Shown here: in pieces, positions 1 through 7,810 of the stretch
Layout of the letters: the number at the start of each line of letters is the position of its first letter
How positions within the stretch are numbered: the first letter of the stretch is position 1
Notes under the pieces: generated by a model
Seen by the model: only the letters and a program-made list of their open reading frames with translations
Told to the model about the DNA's origin: nothing
Database searches by the model: none
Made by a program: the position numbers and the translations under genes
DNA from: Phycisphaerae bacterium
GTDB taxonomy: Bacteria > Planctomycetota > Phycisphaerae > UBA1845
DNA: 64,000 bases
NCBI GenBank assembly: GCA_022072505.1
Contig: JAJVHU010000031.1
Span: forward strand, 42,083 to 106,082
Reading direction: 5' to 3'

Positions 1-798
1 GCGACCGGAACAAGCCTGCCGCCTGCGCCGGATGCGAAGGCCTCGACGACGGAATCGCCGACCGCAATCGGCTCCGCACCTCCGGAGGAGGCGACCGTGC
101 CGAACGCACCGACCCCGCCCGCGCCCGCTCCGGTGGCGGACAACCAAGCCGGAACAGCCGATGACGCCACGGCGGCATCCGGCGGGGAGGCCGGTTCGGC
201 GCCGGGTCGGGTGACGGTTGCCGCGGAACGGGACACGCGCTCCGCGACGTCGTCAACCTCATCGTCCGACGCGTACACGCTGAGCGCGAATCCGACGACG
301 CAAGCGGGTCGGGGGGCGCCTTCGCCGTTGGACCCGATGCGCCCCTGCGTCTGGATTTCGATCGACGACCGGGAGGGGCGGTTCTCGCCGGGCAAGATTC
401 AGTGGGAGATCGGCGAGTTGGTTTCCGCGACGCCGACGGTGTCGTTCCGGGCGTTGCAGCCGGTCGTCGGCGACATCGTGCGCGTTCAGGTGTACCTGAT
501 GCGGCTGGTGGAGGTGGCCGGGGCGCGAGGGGAGAAGGCGGATGAGGCGTTCCTGATCGCGATGGATTCGCGGCGTCAGGGCGTGCCGCGATCGGACACG
601 GCGTATCCGCTGTGCGGCGCCGGGGACGTGTTCACGTACACGGACCGGTCGGGGACGAGCGGACCTTCCGGTGGAACCGAGATCGAGGGCCTCCCGTCGC
701 TGTCGCCGGGGCGTTACGAACTGGTGGCGACGATCGTCGGGACGAAGACACAGGGCGAGCGGACGATCGCTATCACGCGGTTTAGGGTGGGGGAGTGA
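1..798 (+). CDS. Hypothetical Pro/Ala/Thr-rich protein, 5' end outside the window
   Basis: The frame is open from base 1, so the gene begins before the window; 265 codons and the stop are seen. The first 110 residues are low complexity, rich in proline, alanine and threonine, and probably disordered. They are followed by a compact domain of about 150 residues beginning near the motif RPCVWISIDD and ending in RYELVATIVGTK and ITRFRVGE, a beta-strand-rich pattern. I recognise no family. A disordered spacer before a small beta domain would fit an envelope or secreted protein, but the N-terminus that would show a signal peptide is missing. No function is proposed. Confidence 0.6.
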   Translation, partial: ATGTSLPPAPDAKASTTESPTAIGSAPPEEATVPNAPTPPAPAPVADNQAGTADDATAASGGEAGSAPGRVTVAAERDTRSATSSTSSSDAYTLSANPTTQAGRGAPSPLDPMRPCVWISIDDREGRFSPGKIQWEIGELVSATPTVSFRALQPVVGDIVRVQVYLMRLVEVAGARGEKADEAFLIAMDSRRQGVPRSDTAYPLCGAGDVFTYTDRSGTSGPSGGTEIEGLPSLSPGRYELVATIVGTKTQGERTIAITRFRVGE

Positions 799-892
799 GC
801 GGCTTCACGCGGATATGCGTGACGCCTTGTACGCTCACGACGTTGTCGCGGTCCGAGGACGCGGATTTGGCACTTCCGGAGCAGGACGGGAT

Positions 893-940
893 AAGAGCGC
901 TTCCTTACGGGCGCGGTTCGGTTTTGAAACGGCGTCTTGA
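893..940 (+). repeat. Dispersed repeat family A, partial copy
   Basis: This intergenic stretch contains the core GCTTCCTTACGGGCGCGG followed by a TTTTGAAAC-GGCGTCTT end. Read on the minus strand it matches the left half of the complete inverted-repeat element at 31998-32078. The rest of the 217-bp gap between the flanking genes shows nothing else recognisable. Confidence 0.6.
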
Positions 941-1015
941 GTGCTTGCCGCTGGTCGTTGTCGCGTGTAAAGAGCGGAGTCGGGGGTCGGCACGGGACGG
1001 CCGGCGGCGACCGCG

Positions 1016-1489
1016 ATGGCACAGGAATCACCGAACCGACTGAGCGACTGGTACCTGGCGATCCGGGCGTGGCTGCCTGCGGCGCGCGTGCGTCTGCATG
1101 AGTGGTACGTGCAGGTGCGGGAAGAGCCTCGGCTGATCTGGGAGACGACGGCGATCCGCTGCGGGGTTTACCTCGTCGGTGCGGCGCTGGGGATCTGGCT
1201 GCTGACGACGATCATCGGGCTGGTGACGCCGCCGCCGCCCGCGGACGCGCTGCCGCCGGCGCAGGAGGCGTACTTTCACGTCCTCTGCGCGTCGCCGTCG
1301 TGCGGGCATCACTTCACGATCTACCGCAAGAAGAGTTTTGACGACTTTCCGGTGACGTGCCCGGGTTGCCGCAAGGAGACGGGTCAGCTTGCGCGGCAGT
1401 GTTTTTCCAGCGCCTGTCGAGGTCGCTGGGTCGTCCCGGCGGATCGGGAGGGGCAGGCGACGTGCCCGCATTGCGGCGCCGGGTGGTGA
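1016..1489 (+). CDS. Small membrane protein with zinc-ribbon tail
   Basis: 157 residues. An N-terminal cytoplasmic stretch precedes one transmembrane helix at about residues 51-70 (VYLVGAALGIWLLTTIIGLV). A proline linker leads to a C-terminal domain with paired cysteines (CASPSC, CPGC, CFSSAC, CPHCG), which looks like two stacked zinc ribbons of the kind seen in small anchored adaptor proteins. The stop overlaps the start of the next gene (GTGA), so the two are probably co-translated. The ribosome-binding site before the ATG is weak. The function is unknown; zinc binding is inferred from cysteine spacing only. Confidence 0.65.
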   Translation: MAQESPNRLSDWYLAIRAWLPAARVRLHEWYVQVREEPRLIWETTAIRCGVYLVGAALGIWLLTTIIGLVTPPPPADALPPAQEAYFHVLCASPSCGHHFTIYRKKSFDDFPVTCPGCRKETGQLARQCFSSACRGRWVVPADREGQATCPHCGAGW

Positions 1490-2310
1490 CGCGGGAGGCG
1501 AGGGTGGACGCGACGCTGCTCGGCGTGGATCTGGATGACCTGCGGCTTCCGATCAAGGAGGCGGTTCCGGTGGCGGCCCGGCTCGGATTCCGCGCGATCG
1601 AGTTCGGTCTGGTCGGCGCGGAGCTGGCGGAAGCGACGACGTCGCAGAGCGGCCGGCGGCACTTCCTGCGGTTTGCGAAGGATCACGGGTTGTCGGCGGC
1701 GGCGGCGTCCGCGGATTTTCCGGGTTTGCGTCTGACGGACGCCGTGCGGGTGGAGGAGCGGATCGACCGGACGCGGGCGGTCCTTCAGGCGGCGGGAGCG
1801 ATGCACGTTCCGGTCGTCACGGCGGCGGTGGGCGCGCTGACGGACGCCGCCACGGGATCGCCCTCCGCGACGGCGATCGACGCGCTGCGCCAGATCGCCC
1901 GGGACGCGGAGCGGTCCGGCGTGATCTACGCGATCCGTCCGTCAGCGGACGCGCCGGAGCACCTGGCGGCGTTTCTTTCGGCGCTGGACGCGCCGCACGT
2001 GCGGATCTGCCTGGATCCGGCGGCGATGCTGATGTGCGGAGCGTCGCCGCACCGGTTGCTCGCGTTGCGCGGCGGCGACGTGGTGCTCTCGCACGCCCGC
2101 GACGCGACGGCGGGCGGTCCCGGGCGCACCGGCGCGGAGACGGCGATCGGCGAGGGAGACGTGGATTTCCTCGCCCACCTGATGCTGCTGGACGCCTCGG
2201 GGTATCGCGGTCCGCACATCGTCCGACGACTCTCGTCGGAGCAGCCGTTGCGCGACCTGGCCGCCGCGCGGGAACACCTGGCGCGGTTGCGGGCGGAGTT
2301 AGCCGAGTGA
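1486..2310 (+). CDS. Sugar phosphate isomerase/epimerase-like TIM-barrel protein
   Basis: 274 residues from a GTG that overlaps the previous stop by four bases. The open frame extends further upstream, but only inside the neighbouring gene. The sequence has the alternating pattern of the AP endonuclease 2/xylose isomerase-like barrel: LGVDLDDLRLPIKEAV and LGFRAIEFGLVGAEL at the N-terminus, a central VVTAAVGAL strand, RICLDPAAML as the metal-site strand, and a C-terminal DVVLSHARDA plus GEGDVDFLAHLMLLDASGY segment typical of the last barrel strands. Members isomerise or epimerise sugars or sugar phosphates with a divalent metal. The substrate cannot be read from sequence. Confidence 0.75.
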   Translation: MTREARVDATLLGVDLDDLRLPIKEAVPVAARLGFRAIEFGLVGAELAEATTSQSGRRHFLRFAKDHGLSAAAASADFPGLRLTDAVRVEERIDRTRAVLQAAGAMHVPVVTAAVGALTDAATGSPSATAIDALRQIARDAERSGVIYAIRPSADAPEHLAAFLSALDAPHVRICLDPAAMLMCGASPHRLLALRGGDVVLSHARDATAGGPGRTGAETAIGEGDVDFLAHLMLLDASGYRGPHIVRRLSSEQPLRDLAAAREHLARLRAELAE

Positions 2311-2417
2311 CCGCGCCGTCCGGTGCGGGATCCTTGCTGTCGTCATCTTGGCGCTCGATCCTCGGGACTCGGGCGTCGGGATTCTTTCGTACCTTGGCGC
2401 CTCGTTGCGTTTTCTCA

Positions 2418-2448
2418 AGCGCTTCCTCACGGGCGCGGCTCGGTTAGG
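2418..2448 (+). repeat. Dispersed repeat family A, core copy
   Basis: The core GCTTCCTCACGGGCGCGGCT followed by CGGTTAG recurs here in the gap before the MFS gene. It matches the copies near 25610, 32016, 57930 and 58131. Confidence 0.55.
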
Positions 2449-2531
2449 CGATTCCGGGCAGGAGGCGACGCACGCTTGCCGCTGTTTTCAGCGGGCCGCA
2501 TCTCGTACATTGCCGTCGCGCGGAGGGCGGG

Positions 2532-3725
2532 GTGGAAACGGACGCGGAAAAGCCGGCGACGGGGCGACGATGGGACGGGTACGCGGTGGACGCGGCGTCG
2601 CTGATCAGCAGCGCGTCGTTCGGGCAGCTTTTCATCGCGTGGCCGAACCTGGCGGAGCGTCACCTCGGCGCGTCGCCGTCGCAGATCGGGCTGATCGGGG
2701 CGTTGTATCAGGGTTTCTACGTCGGGTCCGTGCTCCTGAGCCGCCGGGCCGCGGGGAAGCTGGACTGGCGCACGCAGGCGGTGGTCGGCAGTCTGGCGTT
2801 GACGTTCGGGGCGGTGGGGATGGCGTTTGCGACGACGCTGAACGCCTTGTTCGCGCTGGTCTCGGTCTTCGGGATCGCGACGTCGTGGTTGTGGCCGCCG
2901 GTGATGGGGCGAGTCTCGACCGGACTGGAAGGCGCGGCGCTGAACCGGCGGCTGGGGCGGTTCAATGCGTCGTGGTCGAGCGGGATGGTGCTCGGGCCCT
3001 TGATGGGCGGGCTGCTTTTCGACATCCACCCGACGGCGCCGTTCTGGTTCGCCGCGGGGTGTCACGTGATATCGCTCGGCTTGTTCCTGGTTTGCGCGCC
3101 GTTGCGCACGGCGGCGACCGGAGATGAGACGCCCGCCGCAGACGCCGCGACAACGGACCGGATGATCGTCTACCGGAGGATGGCGCGGGTGGCGGTGGTC
3201 TCGGGATACGTCGCGCTGGGTCTGTTGCGCATTCAACTTCCGGGGCTGGCGAACGATCTGGGCGTGGGGGCGACGCTGCAGGGACTGATCGGAACCTTTC
3301 TGAGCTTCACGATGGCGGTGGGTTTCGCCTTTCTGGGACGGCATCCGTGGTGGCATCACAAAGCCGGGTGGATGTGGGTGTTTCAGGGCGGGCTGGGGGC
3401 GAGTCTTCTGCTGGCGTACTCGGCGTCAGGGGCAGGGTCGCTTTTTCTTTGCGGCGGACTGGCCGGCGTGGGCATCAGCTTCCTTTATGCGTCGCATCTT
3501 TATTACGGCGTCGCCGGCGGGCGAGACCGGACGGCGAGGATGGCGGTGCATGAGATTCTCGTTTCGACGGGGTTTCTGATCGGATCGTTCGGCGGGGGGC
3601 TGCTGGCGGAGGCGGGGACGCTGGCGACGCCGTACTGGGTGGGATGCGCGGTGCTTCAAGGGGGGATTCTCGTTCAGGCGGGCATCTTCACGGCGCATCG
3701 CCGGACGCAACAAGATCCGAAGTAA
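2532..3725 (+). CDS. Major facilitator superfamily transporter
   Basis: 397 residues with a GTG start, preceded by a purine-rich GGAGGGCGG. The protein is mostly hydrophobic, with about 12 predicted membrane segments in two halves joined by a central hydrophilic loop near residues 195-215 (RTAATGDETPAADAATTDR). The first half has the usual pattern, with LIGALYQGFYVGSVLLSRRAAGKLDWR serving as the loop 2-3 signature region. The second half includes GVGISFLYASHLYYGVAGG. MFS proteins move small solutes by facilitated diffusion or ion coupling; the substrate is not evident. The gene stands alone, and a TACATT hexamer around 2506 could be its -10 box. Confidence 0.8.
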   Translation: METDAEKPATGRRWDGYAVDAASLISSASFGQLFIAWPNLAERHLGASPSQIGLIGALYQGFYVGSVLLSRRAAGKLDWRTQAVVGSLALTFGAVGMAFATTLNALFALVSVFGIATSWLWPPVMGRVSTGLEGAALNRRLGRFNASWSSGMVLGPLMGGLLFDIHPTAPFWFAAGCHVISLGLFLVCAPLRTAATGDETPAADAATTDRMIVYRRMARVAVVSGYVALGLLRIQLPGLANDLGVGATLQGLIGTFLSFTMAVGFAFLGRHPWWHHKAGWMWVFQGGLGASLLLAYSASGAGSLFLCGGLAGVGISFLYASHLYYGVAGGRDRTARMAVHEILVSTGFLIGSFGGGLLAEAGTLATPYWVGCAVLQGGILVQAGIFTAHRRTQQDPK

Positions 3726-3878
3726 GAGCAAGTTCTTAACGACCCGCACCGGACCGGTCGTCCCGTGTCGTCAGGGGTGAGCCTGCTGCGTTCGAGTCGG
3801 CGCCCGGAGTGATGCGGGGGTTGTGCGGACCGAAGGTCCGCGATCCGAAACCGCGCCACGAACTTGCGGCTTTGAATC

Positions 3879-4652
3879 CTAACGCAACACGGGATCGGCG
3901 CCGGGTCGCCGCGGGAGGGTTTCGGAGGTCTGAAGCCTCGCTTCGAGCAGCGGCGCCAGCGCGGCGAACTCGCGGGCGGCATCGGTGTCAGGGTACGCCT
4001 GCATCAGACGACGCCCGACGTGCAGCGCCTCAACCAGGTCGCGAGAGAGCAAGGCTTCCCGGAGACGATCGCGCAGCGAGCGTTCCGTGAGAGGCTCCTC
4101 GTCGCCGCAGTCGGGCGGATCGGGATGCGACGGTGCCTCTGAAGGACAGGATTCCGCGAGCGGGTCCGAGCCTGCGTTGTCGAGGAATCCTTCGGCGGGG
4201 TCCGAGGTCGCGGATCCGGCGAGGTACGAACCGGCGGCCGGTTCGAGGTCTTCCACGACGGTTTCGATCTTGAAAGGCGCCGCGGACGCCGGCGCGTCGT
4301 CGTCCGCGAGCGTCGCCTGCGTCGAGGCCGGCGGCGTCGCGACGGCGTCTTCGAGGCGCGTCAGGCGGTGCTGAAGACGCATGACGCGCTCGCGGAGGTT
4401 GGCGACGGCGTGAGCGACGGAGATGAACCGGTAGAGGATCCCGCCGCACAGAAGGATGCACAGAATCCGCATCGCCTGGCGGACGGCGGCGAGGACTTCG
4501 CCCGCGAAGGCGACCTGCGTCAGCGCGTGAAGTTCGAGGACGACGAGTACGCACGCGGAGATCAACACCAGCCCGCGCAACCGGCGCCACGACCGGGCGT
4601 GATGCGCGAGAATCAGCCCTCCCGCGCGATGTCCTCTGACGAGATTCCGCAC
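3879..4652 (-). CDS. Two-helix membrane protein with acidic linker and TPR-like tail
   Basis: 257 residues. I chose the GTG at 4652 because AGGAGG lies six bases upstream; the longer frame to 4706 would overlap manA. Two hydrophobic helices lie near residues 27-47 and 58-76, followed by a short basic coiled coil (NLRERVMRLQHRLTRLEDAV). An acidic, proline- and alanine-rich linker leads to a C-terminal helical pair (LREALLSRDLVEALHVGRRL and similar) that looks like one TPR-type unit. It lies immediately downstream of manA on the same strand and is probably co-transcribed. No family is recognised. Confidence 0.65.
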   Translation of the reverse strand: MRNLVRGHRAGGLILAHHARSWRRLRGLVLISACVLVVLELHALTQVAFAGEVLAAVRQAMRILCILLCGGILYRFISVAHAVANLRERVMRLQHRLTRLEDAVATPPASTQATLADDDAPASAAPFKIETVVEDLEPAAGSYLAGSATSDPAEGFLDNAGSDPLAESCPSEAPSHPDPPDCGDEEPLTERSLRDRLREALLSRDLVEALHVGRRLMQAYPDTDAAREFAALAPLLEARLQTSETLPRRPGADPVLR

Positions 4653-4674
4653 CCTCCTCCTCCTGTGCCGCCGA

Positions 4675-5778
4675 CTACTTCTCCCGCTTTTCAGGGCGCA
4701 CCGCAAGAGGCACGAACGCCGGAGGCGGTTCCGCGGCGGCCCGCAGCGCCGCCCGATCCGGCCGGTCGAAATTCGCCAGCGGACTGGGAACCGGAACCGT
4801 GATTTCGAGCCACGTGCAGACGGACTCCGTGCGCACCCGCGCCTCGCGCAGTCCCGCGGGCAGCAGGAGGGTATCCGACGGGGCGAACCCGACGGTCATC
4901 CGGTCATCGCCGAACCTGCACGAAATCTCGCCCCTTCCGGCAAGGATCATCCAGATCACCGGTTCGGCATAAGGCACGTCCTGCTCGACGCCCTCGATCA
5001 TCCGCACGCGCTCGATGACGAAGCGGCTGCACGAGATCAGCCGCGTGACCGAGGTCCAGACGCTGGCGACGTGCGACCTGGTCTCGGCCTGTGAGAGGTT
5101 CTGCGCGGGTCTGAGGCATCGCAGCGCCTGATCGACGTGAAGGTCGCGGGGGCGCCCGGTGTGCGGGTCGGTGCGGTTCCAGTCAAAAAGGCGGTAGGTG
5201 ACGTCGCTGGGCGTCTGAACTTCGGCGACGAGAACGCCGCCGCCGAGCGCGTGAACCACCCCCGCGGGCAAATACAGCGCCTGTCCGGCGCGGACCGGAA
5301 TCCGCTCCAGGAGATCGGGGACATGACCGTCGCGGATCGCCGCCTCAAGATGATCCGTCGTCACGCCGGAACGCAATCCGCGGTAGACGCAGCCTCCGGG
5401 GTCGGCGTGCAGCACGACCCACGCTTCGTGCTTGACCGGACCGGCGACATCGGCCTCCGCGTCCGGCGGCGGATGCACCTGCACGCTGAGCGGTTGATCC
5501 GCGTCGAGATATTTGATCAGGAGCGGGAACCGCCCGTCGCACAGGGGCGTCCGTCCGGTCAGCGATGTTCCCCAGTCCCGAACAAGATCGTGCAAGGTGC
5601 GGCCTTGATCCGGACCGTGTCGCCCCCGGCTTTCCGCTCCGGGCAGATCGGAAAGCTCCCAGCTTTCGCCGATCGGCTCGGCGGGCGGCAAGGAGCGTCC
5701 GAGCAAAGTCTCCAGCCTGCGCCCGCCCCAGAGGCGGGTCTGATAGATCGGGTCGAAAATCAGAGGGTAGACGTCCAC
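4675..5778 (-). CDS. manA: Mannose-6-phosphate isomerase, class I
   Basis: 367 residues with a GTG start. It interconverts fructose-6-phosphate and mannose-6-phosphate, feeding GDP-mannose and polysaccharide synthesis. The N-terminal PIYQTRLWGGRRL, PIGESWELSD, FPLLIKYLDADQPLSVQVHP, the KHEAWVVL segment and the LYLPAGVVHALGGG segment carry the zinc-binding Gln, His, Glu and His of the cupin active site. DVTYRLFDWNR further supports the family. The length matches the short bacterial and Bacillus-type class I enzymes rather than the longer E. coli type. It is divergent from the HD-GYP regulator and followed by a membrane protein that it may be co-transcribed with. Nearby LPS genes suggest a role in envelope sugars. 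Confidence 0.9.
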   Translation of the reverse strand: MDVYPLIFDPIYQTRLWGGRRLETLLGRSLPPAEPIGESWELSDLPGAESRGRHGPDQGRTLHDLVRDWGTSLTGRTPLCDGRFPLLIKYLDADQPLSVQVHPPPDAEADVAGPVKHEAWVVLHADPGGCVYRGLRSGVTTDHLEAAIRDGHVPDLLERIPVRAGQALYLPAGVVHALGGGVLVAEVQTPSDVTYRLFDWNRTDPHTGRPRDLHVDQALRCLRPAQNLSQAETRSHVASVWTSVTRLISCSRFVIERVRMIEGVEQDVPYAEPVIWMILAGRGEISCRFGDDRMTVGFAPSDTLLLPAGLREARVRTESVCTWLEITVPVPSPLANFDRPDRAALRAAAEPPPAFVPLAVRPEKREK

Positions 5779-5969
5779 GATCGCCTGCTTCGGTTCGATC
5801 CGCCGACACGAGCCGGGACCGCTGGCCCCGGCGTTTCTCGGACATGCCTTTCCTATCGGGCATCGCCCCGCCCGGCAAATCAGGGATGCGGCGCGGATCG
5901 CCGATGACCCGTGCGGACCGGTTCACGCCGGGCAGTCGTGTCCCGACGACCGGTCCGGAGCTTGCGCCG

Positions 5970-7580
5970 ATGAACGAGGCCGGAATCGGCACCATCCTGA
6001 TCGTGGACGACGAGGAGGAACTGAAGTTCGTCCTCTGCGCCCACCTTCGGCACGCAGGTTACCACGTGTACACGGCGGGCAACGGCGCCGAAGCGATCGA
6101 GACCGCCCGGCGCGAGCAGCCCGACGTGATCGTGATGGACGTGAACATGCCGGTGATGGACGGGCTGACCGCGACCCGCCGCCTGAAGGAAGATCCCGCC
6201 ACGGCGCACATCCCGGTCATCATGCTCACCGCCCGCACGCGCACCGAGGATCTGGTGCGGGGGTTGGAAGCCGGGGCGCAGGAATATCTGGCGAAACCCT
6301 TCGACATGCTCGAGATCCTCGCCCGCGTGCGCACCGTGCATCGCCTGGCGACGAGCCGACGTCAGATCGAGGAGTTGAACCGCAGACTGGAAAGCGAAGT
6401 CCGGGAGAAGACGCACCGGCTTCAAGTGCTTTACGATTACATGCGGGCGTTGAATCAGGCGACGACGCGCGACGAGATTCTCGACCTGATCGTGCGCTGC
6501 GCCCGCGACGCGACCGGCAGCGAGCGCATCTCGCTGATGATGGCGGACAACCGCGGCGAGTCCCTGATCTGCGAGCGGGCGCTGGGGATCGAGCGAAGCC
6601 TGGTGCGGCGGATCCGCGTCGGCGCGGGCGAGGGGGTGGCCGGGCGCGTGTTCCAGAGCGGGAAGACGGTCGTCGCCAAGACGGTCTGCGACGAGGATAC
6701 ACCGAGCGGGCGGCATGCGTACACGAGCGACACGTTCCTGTCGACGCCGCTGGTAACCGCGTCGCTGGCGTCGCACGGCGAGGTGCTCGGCGTGTTGAAC
6801 GTGACCGAGAAGGCGTCGCCCGGAGCGTTCAGCGAACACGAAATCGAGTGCATCCGGTCGATCGCGGACGCCGGTGCGATCGCGCTGAACCACCTCGAGC
6901 GTCGGCGGCGGTTGCAGGAGTCGGTGCTCGTCCTGCTGCGGACGATCGGACGGCTTTCCGAATACCGGGACGATGAAACGAGCCTGCACCTGGAGCGCGT
7001 CGCGCGTTACGCGCGGTTGCTGGCGCAGCGTCTTCTCGACGACGGCGCCTTCCGCGGGCAGATCAACGAGGAGTTCGTCGAGATGATCGAGCTGGCCGCG
7101 CCGATGCACGACATCGGCAAGATCGGCATCCCCGACGACGTGTTGACGAAGCCCGGCGCGTTGACCGACGAGGAATTCGATCTGATGAAGACGCACACGG
7201 AAATCGGCTTCCGCGTGCTTTCGATGGCGATGGAGGGCACGGCCGGCGGCGCGCCGCTGTTGCGGATGTGCTCGGACATCGCCTACGCCCATCACGAGCG
7301 TTACGACGGTCGGGGATATCCGCGGGGGCTTTCCGCCGACGAGATTCCGCTGGCGGCGCGGATCGTCGCCCTGGCGGACGCTTACGACGCGATCACCAGC
7401 GTTCGACGGTACAAGGAGGCGGCGTCGCACGAGCAGGCCGTCGAGCGCATCCGCAGGGACTCGGGAAAGCACTTCGACCCGGTCATCGTCCGCGCGTTCC
7501 TCGACGGGGATCGCCAGTTTGATGAAATCCGCCGCCGCCACGCCGACCGGGAGTCGCGCCTCGAGGCCGTCAGCGTCTGA
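5970..7580 (+). CDS. Response regulator with GAF and HD-GYP domains (c-di-GMP phosphodiesterase)
   Basis: 536 residues from the ATG at 5970, which directly precedes the receiver domain; the open frame runs further upstream but only over antisense manA. Residues 1-125 are a receiver domain (ILIVDDEEE, the phospho-accepting Asp in VIVMDVNMPVMDG, YLAKPFD). A coiled linker (RQIEELNRRLESEVREKTHR) leads to a GAF domain (about 165-310). The C-terminus is an HD-GYP domain with HDIGKIGIPDD, AYAHHERYDGRGYP and LADAYDAITS. Active HD-GYP proteins hydrolyse cyclic di-GMP, and all key residues seem present. No histidine kinase is next to it, so the partner is unknown. A link to flagellar motility is plausible but is inference. 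Confidence 0.9.
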   Translation: MNEAGIGTILIVDDEEELKFVLCAHLRHAGYHVYTAGNGAEAIETARREQPDVIVMDVNMPVMDGLTATRRLKEDPATAHIPVIMLTARTRTEDLVRGLEAGAQEYLAKPFDMLEILARVRTVHRLATSRRQIEELNRRLESEVREKTHRLQVLYDYMRALNQATTRDEILDLIVRCARDATGSERISLMMADNRGESLICERALGIERSLVRRIRVGAGEGVAGRVFQSGKTVVAKTVCDEDTPSGRHAYTSDTFLSTPLVTASLASHGEVLGVLNVTEKASPGAFSEHEIECIRSIADAGAIALNHLERRRRLQESVLVLLRTIGRLSEYRDDETSLHLERVARYARLLAQRLLDDGAFRGQINEEFVEMIELAAPMHDIGKIGIPDDVLTKPGALTDEEFDLMKTHTEIGFRVLSMAMEGTAGGAPLLRMCSDIAYAHHERYDGRGYPRGLSADEIPLAARIVALADAYDAITSVRRYKEAASHEQAVERIRRDSGKHFDPVIVRAFLDGDRQFDEIRRRHADRESRLEAVSV

Positions 7581-7706
7581 ACCCGCAAGGCTCTACTTCC
7601 CTCCGCGCCGGCGCCTCGAGCGGTTTTCCGGCGCCTGCCGCTGGAACGTGAGTTCGCTCCGGGCGTGATTTTCCTTCCGGCGCTGCGCCGCCGCGAACCC
7701 CGCCTT

Positions 7707-7734
7707 TTGACCCGACGTATTGAAACCGGATAAT
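7707..7734 (+). promoter_or_regulatory. Sigma-70-type promoter for the O-antigen ligase-like gene
   Basis: TTGACC and GATAAT are separated by 16 bases, a close match to the consensus in very GC-rich DNA. The first ATG of the downstream open frame (7733) lies inside the -10 box, so that ATG cannot be used from this promoter. This argues for a start downstream. Confidence 0.55.
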
Positions 7735-7810
7735 GCACCGCCCCGTCCGGATCGACGGCGCGGCCGACGGGCGCGGAGGTTCCTGCGCCATTTTTGACAG
7801 GGCACAAGCC

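Noticed and set aside
5880..7541. 553-codon minus-strand open frame
   Set aside because: Antisense to the HD-GYP regulator; composition is arginine-rich with no motif. It is a GC-bias shadow.
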